Positions 10,611 through 21,637 of a stretch of DNA of 64,000 nt are shown one piece after another. The notes under the pieces were generated by a model that did not search any database, was not told where the DNA came from, and worked only from the letters and a program-made list of their open reading frames with translations. Both the position numbers and the translations under genes were made by a program. Positions within the stretch are counted from its first letter, which is position 1. Each line of letters starts with the position of its first letter. Source of the DNA: Sesamum alatum (lineage: Eukaryota; Streptophyta; Magnoliopsida; Lamiales; Pedaliaceae); assembly GCA_034509735.1 (NCBI GenBank), contig JACGWO010000006.1, positions 8,509,001-8,573,000 on the forward strand, given 5' to 3'.

Positions 10611-11670
10611 TGTCGGAGTTCTATACTTACTATTTTACTACAAGATGTATTTCTCTTATTAAATCACATCTTTCTCACTAATAACAGAAACAACAGGATT
10701 CGCTATGCTGGTACACAATAGGATTTGAACAACACAACAGGATCTGCCCTGCTAGTGCAAAGCAGGAATCAACAGCACAATAGGATTTTTTCGTGCTCAA
10801 GTAAAGCTAGAACCTTGCTCTTCTTTATAGGACTTCTTCCTGCTCAGCCAGTAGGGTCTTCCCTCCTAAAAGCCCAGGTAGAAAGGTCTTGTGCTAGCGA
10901 TTAGCAGGCCTATTTAATCCTACTCCATCAGTCTGACAGCAAGTCTCGCGCTACTGCAGTGGGGTAGGCGAGGCTCATTCAGCCCAAAGCAGTAAGACAT
11001 TCATACATAAGGCCCCTTTTGTGGTCACCAACTTGGCAAGCCCATGGAAAAGCCTCATACAGCAAGCCTAGTCATCATACAACAGGGATTCTATAACACA
11101 TAGGTGTCCGATACGTGGTACAACGTCATATTAAAAGATCTAATCCAAATTTCTAAAGGGCTGGCCACAATCTGAATTTTTCTCAGCAGGTAACCATTTC
11201 CCGTAAAAGGTGGCAGGCCTGGCAAGGATGAGTCAAATGACCATATTTCCATCAATTCTTATCCGATTTTGTCGCAGTTTGTTGGAGAAGATAACTGACT
11301 CTTCAGTTTCAACGAAGTATGGCTATCAACAAATCTCCTCCAAAATTGGATACACGGGCCCCTAGAAAATAACTTATTGTGCAGTCATTTTTCAAGTAAT
11401 ATTTCCTCACTTTACTACTTCACTCTCACACGAATTCTCTCCACTTTACGACTATTTTCAGTTCACTTATACGCATATTTATCACTAAAAAAACTATTTT
11501 ACCATAATTCTGATCTATTTCAAGTTTTTCCATTTTATTTTATCAGTAAGAACATTACTGACTTAAGCATCGGAGTTCCAACCCCTCATTGCAGGTTAGT
11601 CCCTCCTCCATCTTGGGATTTTTGTGAAGGTCCCTCGACTTTCATGGTGCTGCTGAATTTCGGTACACAT
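10611..11670 (+). mobile_element. 3' fragment of a Tat-lineage gypsy element with LTR
   Basis: 10880-10965 matches the internal sequence before the 3' LTR of G1 and G2 (tctgacagcaagtctcgc, compare 19632 and 43504). From about 10965 the text follows the G1/G2 LTR family, including cataaggccc, gcaagcctagtcatca, actgacttaagcatcgga and the end gaatttcggtacaca. The LTR start (TGATGCCCC elsewhere) and the last bases (ATCA) are missing. 10611-10880 is AT-rich and contains several acaacaggatt-like repeats. It is a separate, older fragment: no primer site follows it. Confidence 0.65.
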
Positions 11671-12121
11671 TAGTATGCTTTGATGGTAACTCCCATCTTA
11701 AGTTCTCTGGAACTCATTTCCAATAGCACCAAAATAAAGGGATTAGCACATTGATTAGGACTTGCGTGGTACTACAAATCTCTATACCGAAGATTATTGA
11801 TAATGCAGTCAAAATACACATGATACTAAAAACTCTATAGTTAACACATCAAAAATCATATATACATGAATTATAAAATTGAATAAGATAATAACATAAC
11901 ATTAAAAGTCGAGCAAAAGAAAATTTTTCATACATGTGAGTACTTGTAATATGTTGTTTTTTAAAATCTATAATTAACTCATAGAATATCACATATACAC
12001 GAACTATAAAACAAAATAAGATAATAAGAAAAGATTTAAAATGAAGAAAAAGAAAATTTTTCATACCTATTTGAGTACTAGTCATCTCTTTTCTTTGAAA
12101 AAAAAAAACTATAATTAACTG
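11671..12121. repeat. AT-rich spacer with imperfect tandem duplication
   Basis: From about 11860 a unit of roughly 130 bp is repeated twice. Both copies contain aataagataata followed by gaaaatttttcatac and ctataattaact. 11671-11859 shows no gene or motif. No coding potential is seen. Confidence 0.65.
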
Positions 12122-12129
12122 AAAAAATG

Positions 12130-12545
12130 AAAGCAATCCCCCTGTGATATGAATAATGTGCATAATACCCCCATGTGAAAAAAATAAAAATAAATTACCT
12201 CTCTGTGTTTTTAAAATTGAAGCAATTTATCCTCTTGTACTGCACGAGCAACACTTGTTGGACATGGTTTTTAAGAATAAAAAATTTATTTTTTATATAA
12301 TATATTATATAGTAATATATCGAATTTATAATATATGTAACTATTTATTAAAATCTAAACATATTATTCTAGGTATAATATATAATATTTTAATAATATA
12401 TACTTTTTTATTAAAAATAAAATGAAAAAATAACCCCCCATCCCACCCACAATCGGCTACCACCGCCTCCTCCAATCCCCTACCTCCCTGCTCCACTACC
12501 GTTGCCAGCCCTCCACCCCATCGCCGACGCCCGTGCCACCACGCC
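12130..12545. mobile_element. MULE-like terminus with GC-rich block
   Basis: A run of phrases such as ccccctgtgatatgaat and acccccatgtgaaaaaa resembles the terminal repeats of MULE-2 (46936-50905). An AT-rich stretch and then a C-rich block at 12434-12545 follow, the same order seen inward from the right end of MULE-2. The right end is absent because G1 pol begins abruptly at about 12546. No target duplication can be checked. Confidence 0.4.
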
Positions 12546-13511
12546 GACAAAACCACTAGGATCAGATCATAGCTAAGCCCTGAGGTGACAGGGCAGCTAA
12601 CCACTTTTTTGCAGGAAAATATAGATGTGGGCAACTAGACAACCCGGGACCTAGTGGGTATTGACCCCAGCATTGCAGTACATAGCCTGAACTTTGATCT
12701 GACTTTCCCCTTTGTGAAGAATAAGAAAAGACATTTCGGTCTTGAGAAGGACAAAGTCATCCAGGAGGAGGTAAGCAAGCTTCGGATGCAGGGCACATCA
12801 AGGAGATTCATTTCCCCCAATGGTTATCCAATTTGGTGTTTGTCCCCAAGCCAGGTAATAAATGACATATGTGCGTCGATTTTTATGACGTGAATAAAGC
12901 ACGTCCTAAGGATTTCTATCTCTTACCTCGTATAGACCAGCTGCTGGATGCCACCTCTGGTCATGAACTGCTAAGTCTAATGGATGCCTCGCAGGGTTAC
13001 CACCAGCTTATGCCTAACCACGATGTCCAGGAGCGTGTAAGTTTCATCACATCAGGGGGAACATATTGTTATATTGTCATGCCCTTTGGGCTAAAAAATA
13101 CAGGTGCCACATACCAGCGCTTGGTGGACCGCATGTTTCGAGATCAGCTCGGACGCAATATGGAGGTGTACGTGGATGACATGCTGGTGAAAAGCTGGCA
13201 GGCTGATCAGCACATCACAGATCTTGCTGAAACCTTCAGCATTCTCAAGAAAATATCACATTGAAGCTGAACCCGGCCAAATGCGCATTCGATGTTCGAA
13301 GTTGCCGATTACTCGGCTACATAGTGACAGAGAAGGGCATTGAGGTCAACAAAGATAAAATACGAGCCATCCAAGAGATGAGACCTCCTGCCAACCTCAA
13401 TGAAGTACAGAAACTTGCTGGCCGCATCGCTGCCCTCAATAGGTTCATATCCTGCTCTGCTGAGCGCAACCTTCCTTTCTTCAAAGCTCTGAGGAAGGCT
13501 AAAGACTTTGT
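12546..13511 (+). pseudogene. G1 gypsy reverse transcriptase (Tat lineage)
   Basis: The text starts in the protease-RT linker (aligns with G2 from about 24087) and continues through KKRHFGLEKDKVIQEEVSKL into RT. Frame 12869-13264 carries VCVDFYDVNKARPKDFYLLP, the first catalytic Asp in LMDASQGYHQ, MPFGLKNTGATYQRL and the YVDDMLVKS box. Frame 13261-13515 carries the thumb ([10 protein letters not shown] to FFKALRKAKDFV) and starts by overlapping the previous stop. Two or three frameshifts and a stop separate the parts. This is the best-preserved gypsy RT in the window, but it cannot make a full protein. Gag, protease and the 5' LTR of G1 are absent. Confidence 0.92.
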
Positions 13512-14410
13512 ATGAGACGAAGCTTGTCAGCAAGCCTTCCTGGATCTGAAATCATACCTTGCCAAGCTACCTCTGTTCACCAAACCCTCACCAAGGGAGA
13601 CATTGTACTTATACCTTGCTGCAGAGCAGCACGCTGTGAGCTCCGTGCTCATCAAGGAGGAGGACGGAGTACAAAAGCCTATATACTACGTCAGTAAGGT
13701 ACTACATGACGTTGAACAGCGCTACCCGGAGGTAGAAAAACTTGCATTCGCCTTGGTAACAACTGCTAGAAAATTACGTCCTTACTTCCTATCTCATTCC
13801 ATAACTATGCGCACTAACACCCCCCTGCGAATTGCGCTGGGGAAAGCTGAGACTTCTGGCAGGATGATCAAATGGTCTGTTGAGCTCAGCGAGTATGATA
13901 TTTCCTACCGACCTAGAATGGCTATCAAAGCCCAGGCCTTCGCTGATTTCATGACTAAAACAACGCCGACTGAAGAAGAGAAAGGAACATGGCTACTCCA
14001 TGTGGATGGCTCCTCTACCTACACGGGCAACGGAGTAAGTATCGTGCTGACTAGCCCCGAAGGAGATGAGCTAGAATTCGCCCTAAGGTTTAACTTCAAG
14101 CCTCAAACAATGAGACTGAGTATGAAGCCCTCGTAGCAGGTATCAAGATGGCATTGGAAGCAGGAGCAAGGAACGTAATCACCTACTCTGATTCCCAGTT
14201 GGCAACCAATCAGTAGGAGGCACCTACGATGTCAAGGAGGACCGCATGAAAGGATACCTGTAGGAGATAAGTGACCTCAAGAGCAGGCTAAAAAGCTTCC
14301 AGCTTTAGTAGATCCCCCGCACTGAAAACACCAAGGCCAATTATCTTGCTTGGCTGGCTAGCTCTCTGGTCGACTGCAACATTCGTACCATTACAGTAAG
14401 GACCCTTGCT
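13512..14410 (+). pseudogene. G1 RNase H followed by second (archaeal-type) RNase H
   Basis: The first RNase H is readable at about 13520-13960 (LYLYLAAEQHAVSSVLI, PIYYVSKVLHDVEQRYP, LAFALVTTARKLRPYF, GRMIKWSVELSEYDISYRPR). A second RNase H fold starts near 13975 (WLLHVDGSSTYTGNG), continues after a frameshift near 14105 to [13 protein letters not shown] text, and has SDSQLATNQ near 14190. Asp in HVDGSS and Asp in SDSQL are the expected metal ligands. A doubled RNase H is a recognised trait of Tat-lineage elements. Stops at 14136, 14213 and 14263 inactivate it. Confidence 0.85.
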
Positions 14411-15682
14411 AAGGTTTCTCATGATATGAATGTACATATCTTATAGATTAGCGTAGATTGGAGGAAACCCCTCCTCGATTACCTTGAAGAAGGAATTTTT
14501 CCTGCCGACGAAAATGAAGCAGCCCGCTTGAGAAGCCAGGCAGCTAGGTTTATCCTGTTGGGAGGAATCCTCTACAAACGAAGCTTCTCCCAGCCCTACC
14601 TTCGATGCATATCCGCTCAAGAGGGCAAAACCGTGCTCCGGGAGATTCACGAAGGAGCCTGTGGGTCCCATATAGGTGGCATAGCCCTTGCAGGAAACAT
14701 TTTGAGAGCCGGATATTTCTAGCCCACTCTCAGAAAGGATGCAATCAACTGGGTAAGAATGTGCGAGCAGTTCTAAAAGCACGCCCCACTCATCCATGTG
14801 CCAGCTGAGCGCTTCAAAGCACTTTCAGCACCCTGACCATTCTCCTAGTGGTGGGTAGATATAGTAAGACCTTTCCCAATTGCACAAGGATAACGTATAT
14901 TCCTGCTGGTAGCAGTAGACTATTTTAGTAAGTAGGTGGAAGCAGAACCCCTTGCCAAAATCACAGAGGACGAAGTGATTAAATTCCTATGGAAAAGCAT
15001 TATATGCAGGTATGACTTACCTCGTGTTCTTATTTCTGACAATGGTTGCCAGTTTTAGGGCTGGAGAATTCAGGACTGGTGTGCCGACCTAGGCATCCAG
15101 AAACGCTTCACTTCCATAGCCTCCCCCCAAGCTAACGGGCAGGTAGAAGTTACAAACAGGATCTTGGTGCAAGGTACCAAAACCAGGGTGGAGCAAGCAG
15201 GAGGGCAGTGGGTAGACGCCCTGCCCAGCATACTATGGTCTTACAGGACCACTCCCAGATCTACTATAGGAGAGTCTCCTTTCAACGTGGTGTACGGCTT
15301 AAAGGTCGTAATCCCTGCTGAAGCGAGTTTGGAATCCTTCAGGATACAACAGTTTGAGCAGGAAAGCAATGATGCCCTACTGCGTACCAACCTAGACCTC
15401 GTTGACGAAATTTGAGAGGATGCTCGAAGTCACATGGAAAGATACAAACAAAAGGTGTTCAATGCCTACAACAGAAGGGTGAAGAGGAGAGAATTCCAGG
15501 TGGGAGACCTCGTGCTAAGATGAGTCAATGCCTTGAAACCAGTAGGAAAACTGGTTCAAAACTGGGAGGGCACTTACGAAGTAAGCCGGATTGTCAAATG
15601 CGGAGCTTACGAGCTGCAAGATATTGGCGGTAGAAGGCTCTCCCGACCTTGGAATGCATATAACCTCAGGAAGTTTTACTCC
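14411..15682 (+). pseudogene. G1 integrase (gypsy type)
   Basis: An N-terminal HHCC-like zinc domain is visible (REIHEGACGSHIGG at about 14640-14680), with the second Cys pair damaged by a stop. The catalytic core follows: WWVDIVRPFPIA near 14850, VLISDNGCQF near 15032 and SPQANGQVEVTNRIL near 15125-15168, so the D, D, E positions are all visible. The C-terminal part has LPSILWSYRTTPRSTIGESP and a chromatin/DNA-binding-like tail (NRRVKRREFQVGDLVLR) ending at SRPWNAYNLRKFYS, 15682. At least seven stops or frameshifts interrupt it. Confidence 0.88.
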
Positions 15683-15821
15683 TGAACACCCTACTCTATG
15701 CTCATTACTTTACTGCCTGCTTCATCGGCACTTACTGCGTGAATAAAAGAACAAGTCTTGCTCCTTTGCCATAATCTGCTTTGTCAAACAGGCTAATTAC
15801 CTTAATGGCGTCAAGCCGTAA

Positions 15822-16110
15822 TAAGCCGCCCTGCTGGCTCACTCTTACTGGCTTCGAGCCCTGATAAGCCACCCTGCTGGCGGATTCTTACTAGCTTCGA
15901 GCCCTGATAAGCTGCCTTGTTGGCGCACTCTTACTGGCTTCGAGCTTTGATTAGCAGCCCTGCTGACGCACTCTTACTGGCTTCGACCCTGATAAGCCGC
16001 CCTACTGGCGCACTCTTACTCTCTTCGAGCCGTGATAAGCTGCCCTGCTGGTACACTCTTACTGGCTTCGAGCCCTGATAAGCCGCCCTGCTGGCGCACC
16101 TCTCCTAGCT
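15822..16110 (+). repeat. 43-bp tandem array downstream of integrase
   Basis: Six full units and a partial one begin taagccgccctgctgg and contain ctcttactggcttcgagc. One unit is 42 bp. A shorter array of the same unit follows integrase in G2 (about 27000-27148), so it is part of the element family. It forms no coding frame. Confidence 0.92.
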
Positions 16111-16950
16111 GCGAAAGCTTAATAAGTCGCCCTAGAAAGGGCACATACTTGCTCATTTTTCTAGACTGGAAGTATTAATAACTTGCCCTCATAAGGCATA
16201 CTTATCTCTTGATAATAAGCACGTACATGCTTACTTATTGCTCAGATTATTCCCCTACTTTCTATTTTCTAGCATTTACTTACTGCTTCCTGCAACAGGT
16301 TTTTCCCCGCTCTTACTAGATAAGGCTACCAATAAAAAGGCCACCAAGCCGGGCCAGCACCTGCCCTGCTGACGACAGAAGGCTACTGACCAACTTGCTC
16401 CATCAGTAGGGGGATCACACATAAACGGGCCCTTGGCCAACATTCAGGCCTGCTACCTTGCTACAACAGGTGTTTCTACTACTTAAGTTGGGAACGTCCT
16501 AGCAGGTTACATCACCCTTATACTTAAATGCGTATTTTTGATGAGAAACATCTCTTTCTGACAATTTGCTTTATGCCAAAACCTTCTTTGCTTGCAACAA
16601 GCAGGCTGGGTGAATCTCTTTTGTTACTATCAAGGCTAAAAAAGCCTCGTATGTGCAAATACTTACCTGCAAGTGAACACCTCATTTTCTGGGCACACTA
16701 AGCCCATACCAACAAAACATTTACACTAACATGCACGAAAGTAAAAGCATGGCAGTAAGCCCGAAATAAGCTAGACAGGAAAGCAAAAATACTCATTAAG
16801 CAAGGAGGGAGAAGATTCTTGGCATCAAAGTGCCAGCAAAAGTAAAAAATATTAAAAGCCCACACGCGGGCACTTGCAAAACCTCACGCAGGAGGTACCA
16901 AATATTCAACAGAAAAGAAAATTAAAATTTTTCTTCCAACAAGGGGGAAC
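16111..16950. other. G1 untranslated spacer between array and antisense ORF
   Basis: No gene is seen. The text matches the G2 spacer at 37425-38180 (for example gggcacatacttgctca and aggcatacttatct), so it is element-specific untranslated DNA, not host sequence. Confidence 0.75.
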
Positions 16951-19089
16951 AGATTCAGTTACCTGCCGGGGGAGGCGAACTTCCTTCACTAGCTGCAGGA
17001 GCAGACTCTGATCTCAAGGGCACTGATCTCCCGTCACCTGCCCAGTAAGGTCCAGGGACATGGGGTCGTCCTCAGCGCCAGAGACCTCTGGCATTGGGGC
17101 AGGTCCATCATCATTCGGGTCTGGGGCTTTGGCCAAGCCTGCATTCTGGTCTAGGAAGGAGGCGTCAGCACTGGCTGGAGGATAGCCAGCCGCAACAAAT
17201 TGTTGAGTGTAGGTCTGGAACCCATGGTCATAGTACTTCTGAGCCTTATCCACCAGCAGGCTCTGGAACTCTGGGACTTGGTGTACTCAGCTAGGTGACT
17301 CCGCCAAATACCCTCCAGCTAATCTCGGCCTTCCTCAATTTCGGGGTATCGGCGAATCGGCTCCTTCCTTTCCTTCGTAGTTTGCTGGGCCGCTTGCTCC
17401 AAACAGATATGCAAGGAAGTGACCTCATTCCGTAGATGGCGCAGATTGGCAGCATCCTCCTAGCGAGTGTCATCCCTCTTTTGAACCGCTTCCCTCAGCC
17501 TGCGGTTAGCCTCTTCCAACTCTTCCACCCATTTGAGGGAGCCCTCGAACAAAGGACCTCCCTGCTCCAGTCAGCTGACCAAGTTGCCCCCAGCACACAG
17601 GCATGCACGACAAGAATAAAACAATCATGTTACATCCCTCTAGCTCAATTAATCATCATACACTAACTTGTTTGATACAGGCACTTACCTACTGAGGTGA
17701 GTAGCGAAGTGGCCGAGGGCCTGAGCTCGGGGCAGATTGTCTAGCTACATTTTGTCTTGGGGTGGCCTGATCCCCTTCAAAATTCACCAGCCAGCTAGGC
17801 TCCCCCTCATCCAGCAGCAGGGACTAGTACTCCTGCAGGTTCTATTTAGGGGAGAGTCTCCTTCGTACTAGCTCTCTCATCAGCAAGGCGGGGAGTTCCT
17901 GCTCATGCTGTCGAGCGAGGAACAGGTGGTGCCAAAGGACTTGGCAGACCCATAGCCTTCTTAGTAGGGGTTGGGAGGGCCTCAACAGAGCGTTTTCCTT
18001 TGCGGTCTCTAGTGTAAGCCGAGATTGCAAGAGTGGAAGGAGGACTCTTGATCAGGGCTCGCCTCGTAGAGGAGCCAACACTCGGAGTCACCTCCGCCTT
18101 ATCTTGCAACAACTTCTAAAACATTATTCCTGCACACAGCAGGTAAACAAAAACACGTTTATCAGTATGTCTCTTTCTAATCCTTTCTTGCAGCAAACAA
18201 GCAACAAAAAATATATACGGGCTACAAAAAGCATAATACCAGAAGCAGGATCCATGCTTGCCACCTTAGGGCTCAAGCCAAATTGGTGAAGAATAGCAGG
18301 GTGTACAATCTTGCGAGAATCAAAGGGGAGGCATTCAAGCGTTCAAGTAATTCCTGGAAAGCAATAGGCCTATTTCGGGCTGAGTACTTTAACTGGTCAG
18401 GAGCGTTCACAACCCACGCCCAAGAAAACCTCCAGGGCTACGGAGAGGAGATAAAAAAGTAGCCCCGTTCCACTCCTTCATAGAGGACTCGGTGGACAAA
18501 AACCGAGCTTCCCTTCGGAGGTGAAGTAAAAAAATACCAGGACCAGCTAAGCAAAAAAAATGAATGAAATTGGGTAGCATAAGGGACCTCTCCAAAATTT
18601 CTGACCAGGATGTAAAACCCAGACAACAGACTAAAAGATTTTGGCACTAACTGTTTTAGTGGAATGTTAAAAAGTGTGGCTACCTCACAGAAGAAGGGAG
18701 GAATTTGAAATCGAAAGCATGCTTCCAATTGGCCAAATAAAAGCACAGAAAGCCGGCATGGGGTGAGTCAGGGTGGGCTGCAAGAGCAGGAGCAGGAACA
18801 TGGATCACGAAATCACCAGGTATTCCATACTTCTCCCTAACCCCCATCAGTTCCTACTTGGTCAGCTTAGACCTATATATGCAGAAGTGGCGACTCCAGT
18901 CGCAACCAGGAGGTCCTCCATTCGTCTTCTGTTCCCCTCATCCTTGTTGTTTCCTTCCTCCTCACTCTCACCTGCATGGTGAGAGGCAGAGTCGGAAGGC
19001 ATGGGATTATCACCACCCTCGTCAGAAGGCTCCAACAGATCAATCAATACATCTTATATGGCGTCCCTATCTATGCTACCAGTGGACAT
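16951..19089 (-). pseudogene. G1 antisense ORF (Transposase_28-like, spliced)
   Basis: This gene lies on the strand opposite to pol, between integrase and the 3' LTR, as reported for Tat-lineage elements such as Grande and Retand. It starts at ATG 19089 (MSTGSIDRDAI) with an early stop at codon 12. An acidic Ser/Glu-rich stretch follows, then a domain at 18746-18438 (FFCEVATLFNIPLKQLVPKS, LLSGFYILVRNFGEVP, FFTSPPKGSSVF) resembling the 'putative gypsy type transposon' family. An intron is visible at 18239-18130 (GTATTATG to TGTGTGCAG), phase 1. After it come KLLQDKAEVTPSVGSST, a coiled-coil stretch near 17510-17300 (NLRHLRNEVTSLHICLEQAA) and an acidic C-terminus (LAKAPDPNDDGPAPMPE). Several stops and frameshifts break it. 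Function in these elements is unknown. Confidence 0.72.
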
Positions 19090-19672
19090 GACTATCGAAC
19101 AGAGGGAAAGCAAGAGGGCGTACGTAGTTTTCCAAGCAGGGGGAAGCAAGGAATTAAAGGAAAGCTTTAGAGAATCTCGAAACCTGCGAGGGGAAAAATC
19201 GATTTCAGAAAAATCTCTTGCAGACAAAGAGAGAAAAATTCGCACATAAGGGGGAGAAACTTACTCAGACGAAAGCAAAGTGATGGAGAAGGTAACTTCA
19301 CCAAGAAAGGGGTTTTATACCCTGACAGACGAAGACTCCCATCCGCGCAGGGCTCGGTCTCTCTCCTCCTCGCTTGGCGGACACGCCCTAATCACGAAAC
19401 ATGTGCACAGACACGCGTGATACAAATTCTCTTTCCTTTCCTTTGATAGCAATGATTATCCTGCTAAATCTTCTTTACAAATAAGTTAAAAGTCGATTCA
19501 AAATTCGCATGTTATTACACGGGTAATTTCAGCAGGGAGGAAGCATCACAGAAGGGTATTTCCTGCTGATGCAGTTAGGTGTATAGTTCTTGTGCTAACC
19601 TTTATAGGGCTACTTATTTCTACTCCACTAGTGCGACAGCAAGTCTCGCACTACTAGAGTAGAGGGGAGTGA
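19090..19672. other. G1 3' untranslated region with polypurine tract
   Basis: There is no gene. In pol orientation this is the region before the 3' LTR; in aORF orientation it would be the aORF promoter/leader. A purine-rich tract (agagtagaggggag) ends just before the LTR. The stretch matches 42960-43541 of G2. Confidence 0.65.
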
Positions 19673-20362
19673 TGATGCCCCCTCAAATCCACCAGGCCAG
19701 CTCAAGAGCTAGGAGTAGACCTCCAAGCTGGGTAGTCCAGCAGGCCAGGGCCATCAGGCCCAAAATAGTAATGTTTTTCATACATAGGCCCAGTTTTAGA
19801 TACTAATCCGACAGGCCCACGGAAAGGCTCGTACAACAAGCGTAGTCATCGAACAGCTCGGATTCCACGCCATACCGCTAGCCAACACCTAAATCCATGT
19901 CATGTTAAAAGATCTCATCCAGATTCTTAGTAGATTGGCCAGAATCCGAATGTTTCTCAGCTAGTAACTACCTTCCCGAAAATCTTGCAGATGTGGCAAG
20001 GTCAACTTAAATGGATATATCTTCACCAATTCAACTCCGATTCGTGCGTGGTTTGTTGGGTTAGGAAGCTGACTCTTCAGGATTTCTAATGATATACGAC
20101 ACTCAACAAAACTCCTCCAAACTCGGGTTCAACACTGGCTATAAAAGTAGCGCACTGTGTAGACAACTTGGACAATCTGACAACTTACATCTTGCATTTT
20201 TGCAATTCTCAAGTAACATCTACTCTATCTTTCACTCACTTGGCACACGAGATTCTCTATATTTTTCAACATATCATCACACAACAAATCACTTTACCAT
20301 TATTCTCAACTTCTTCAAGTTTCCTTTTATTTTGTGGTGCTGCTGGGCCCTGGTACGCGTCA
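19673..20362 (+). repeat. G1 3' LTR
   Basis: It starts TGATGCCCCCTCAAATC after a purine tract and ends GGTACGCGTCA. About 690 bp, the same family as the G2 LTRs (20845-21617 and 43542-44318). A TATA-like ctataaaag is visible near 20139. There is no primer-binding site after it, as expected for a 3' LTR. The 5' LTR of G1 is gone. Confidence 0.88.
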
Positions 20363-20839
20363 CCTATTGAAGACTGTAATACTATGTTTGGATTCGTTTT
20401 TGGCCCATCACGGGAAGATCCTATTGAAGACTCTAATACTATTTTTGGATTCGTCGATGGGCCAAAATAAATCCAAACATACCTACTCTCAAAACACCTT
20501 CACTAGGTGTTGTGGGAGTACTTGCCCAATCCCCCATACATATATACATTTATAAAATACATAAAAGAGACATGATTGGACAATGAATAGTATTTTTTGT
20601 CTCCTAATATACAACACAATATATACAATAAAAACAAATATTACTACATACATTTATAAAAATATCTAAATGAGACATGATTTGACAATGAACAATATTT
20701 TTTGTCTCCTAATATACATCACAATACATATAATATATTTTTATACTATTTAAAATCTTTAAAATTAACTCCAAAAATAAACCAAAACATACACCTTATC
20801 TCCAACACACACTTATTTATCTTTATTTTTTCTCTCCCT
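20363..20839. mobile_element. MITE-like element, left part (split by G2)
   Basis: Near 20381 the sequence reads tatgtttggattcgtttttg. Its approximate reverse complement (ccaaaaacgaaaccaaaca) stands at 44353-44371, on the other side of the G2 insertion. Removing G2 leaves a non-coding element of about 0.5 kb with matching inverted ends, probably hAT-like. A short duplication (cctattgaagact at 20363 and 20419) repeats the left end. Superfamily is inferred only. Confidence 0.5.
20551..20748. repeat. Tandem duplication of about 100 bp
   Basis: Two imperfect copies contain catttataaaa, gagacatgattgacaatgaa-like text and attttttgtctcctaatat (around 20597 and 20697). It lies inside the MITE-like element. 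No coding potential. Confidence 0.8.
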
Positions 20840-20844
20840 ATCTC

Positions 20845-21617
20845 TGATGCCCCAAAAATCCACGGGGCCAGCCCAAGAGCTGGGAGTAGGCCTCCAGGTC
20901 TGGCAACCCAGCAGGCCAGGGCCACCAAGCCCAGAACGGTAAGGTTTTTATGCACAAACCCGGTTTAAGTACTAATCTAGCACGCCCACGAAAAAGGCTG
21001 GTACAGCAAGCCTAGTCACCAAACAGCTCGGATTGCACATCACATAGTTAGCCAACACTACGGCCAGGTCATACTAAAAACTCTCATCCAGATTCCTAGT
21101 AGATTGGCAAGAATCCAGATCTTTCTAAACAATTAACTGCTTTCCGGAAAAACATGACAGATATGGCAGGGTCAACGCAAACGGCTATATCTGCACTAAT
21201 TCAACTCCGATTCATGTGTGGTTTGTTGGGTTGTAAAGCTAACTCTTCAGGGTTTCTAACAATATATAAAACCCAACTAAAATCCTCCAAAATCTGGTTT
21301 AACAGCAGCTATAAAACGAGCACATTGTGTAGTTATTGGAACAACTTGACATCTTGCATTTTGGCAACTTTCAAGTAACATTTACTCTTTGCGCACGAAT
21401 TTCTCTCTTTTCAAGCATATCATCAGACATCACATTACTTTACCATTTATTATCACCTTTTTCAAGTTTCCCTTTATTTTATCAAGGTCGAATATTACTG
21501 ACTTAAGCATCATAGTGCTAACCTCTCTCTCTGCAGGTTAGTCTTTTCGTACAATATTGGGACTTTTGTGAAGATCCCTCGACATTTTGTGGCGCTGCTG
21601 GACCCCGGTACACATCA
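20845..21617 (+). repeat. G2 5' LTR
   Basis: Starts TGATGCCCC and ends GGTACACATCA, 773 bp. The 5 bases before it (ATCTC) match those after the 3' LTR. The primer-binding site follows at once. Confidence 0.92.
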
Positions 21618-21637
21618 TTGGCGCCGTTTGTGGGAAC
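21618..21637 (+). promoter_or_regulatory. G2 primer-binding site
   Basis: TTGGCGCCGTTTGTGGGAAC immediately follows the 5' LTR. This form is usual in Tat-lineage gypsy elements and is complementary to a tRNA 3' end ending in GGCGCCA (tRNA-Arg is the usual assignment; not checked here). Confidence 0.85.

Noticed and set aside
15822..16110. CRISPR-like array (regular repeats).
   Set aside because: Units are head-to-tail 43-bp repeats with no unique spacers, in a plant retrotransposon.
10965..20362. Pairing the LTR fragment at 10965-11670 with 19673-20362 as the two LTRs of G1.
   Set aside because: The left fragment is preceded by 3' internal sequence, lacks a primer site after it, and G1 pol starts abruptly at 12546 after MULE-like DNA. 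They are separate insertions.
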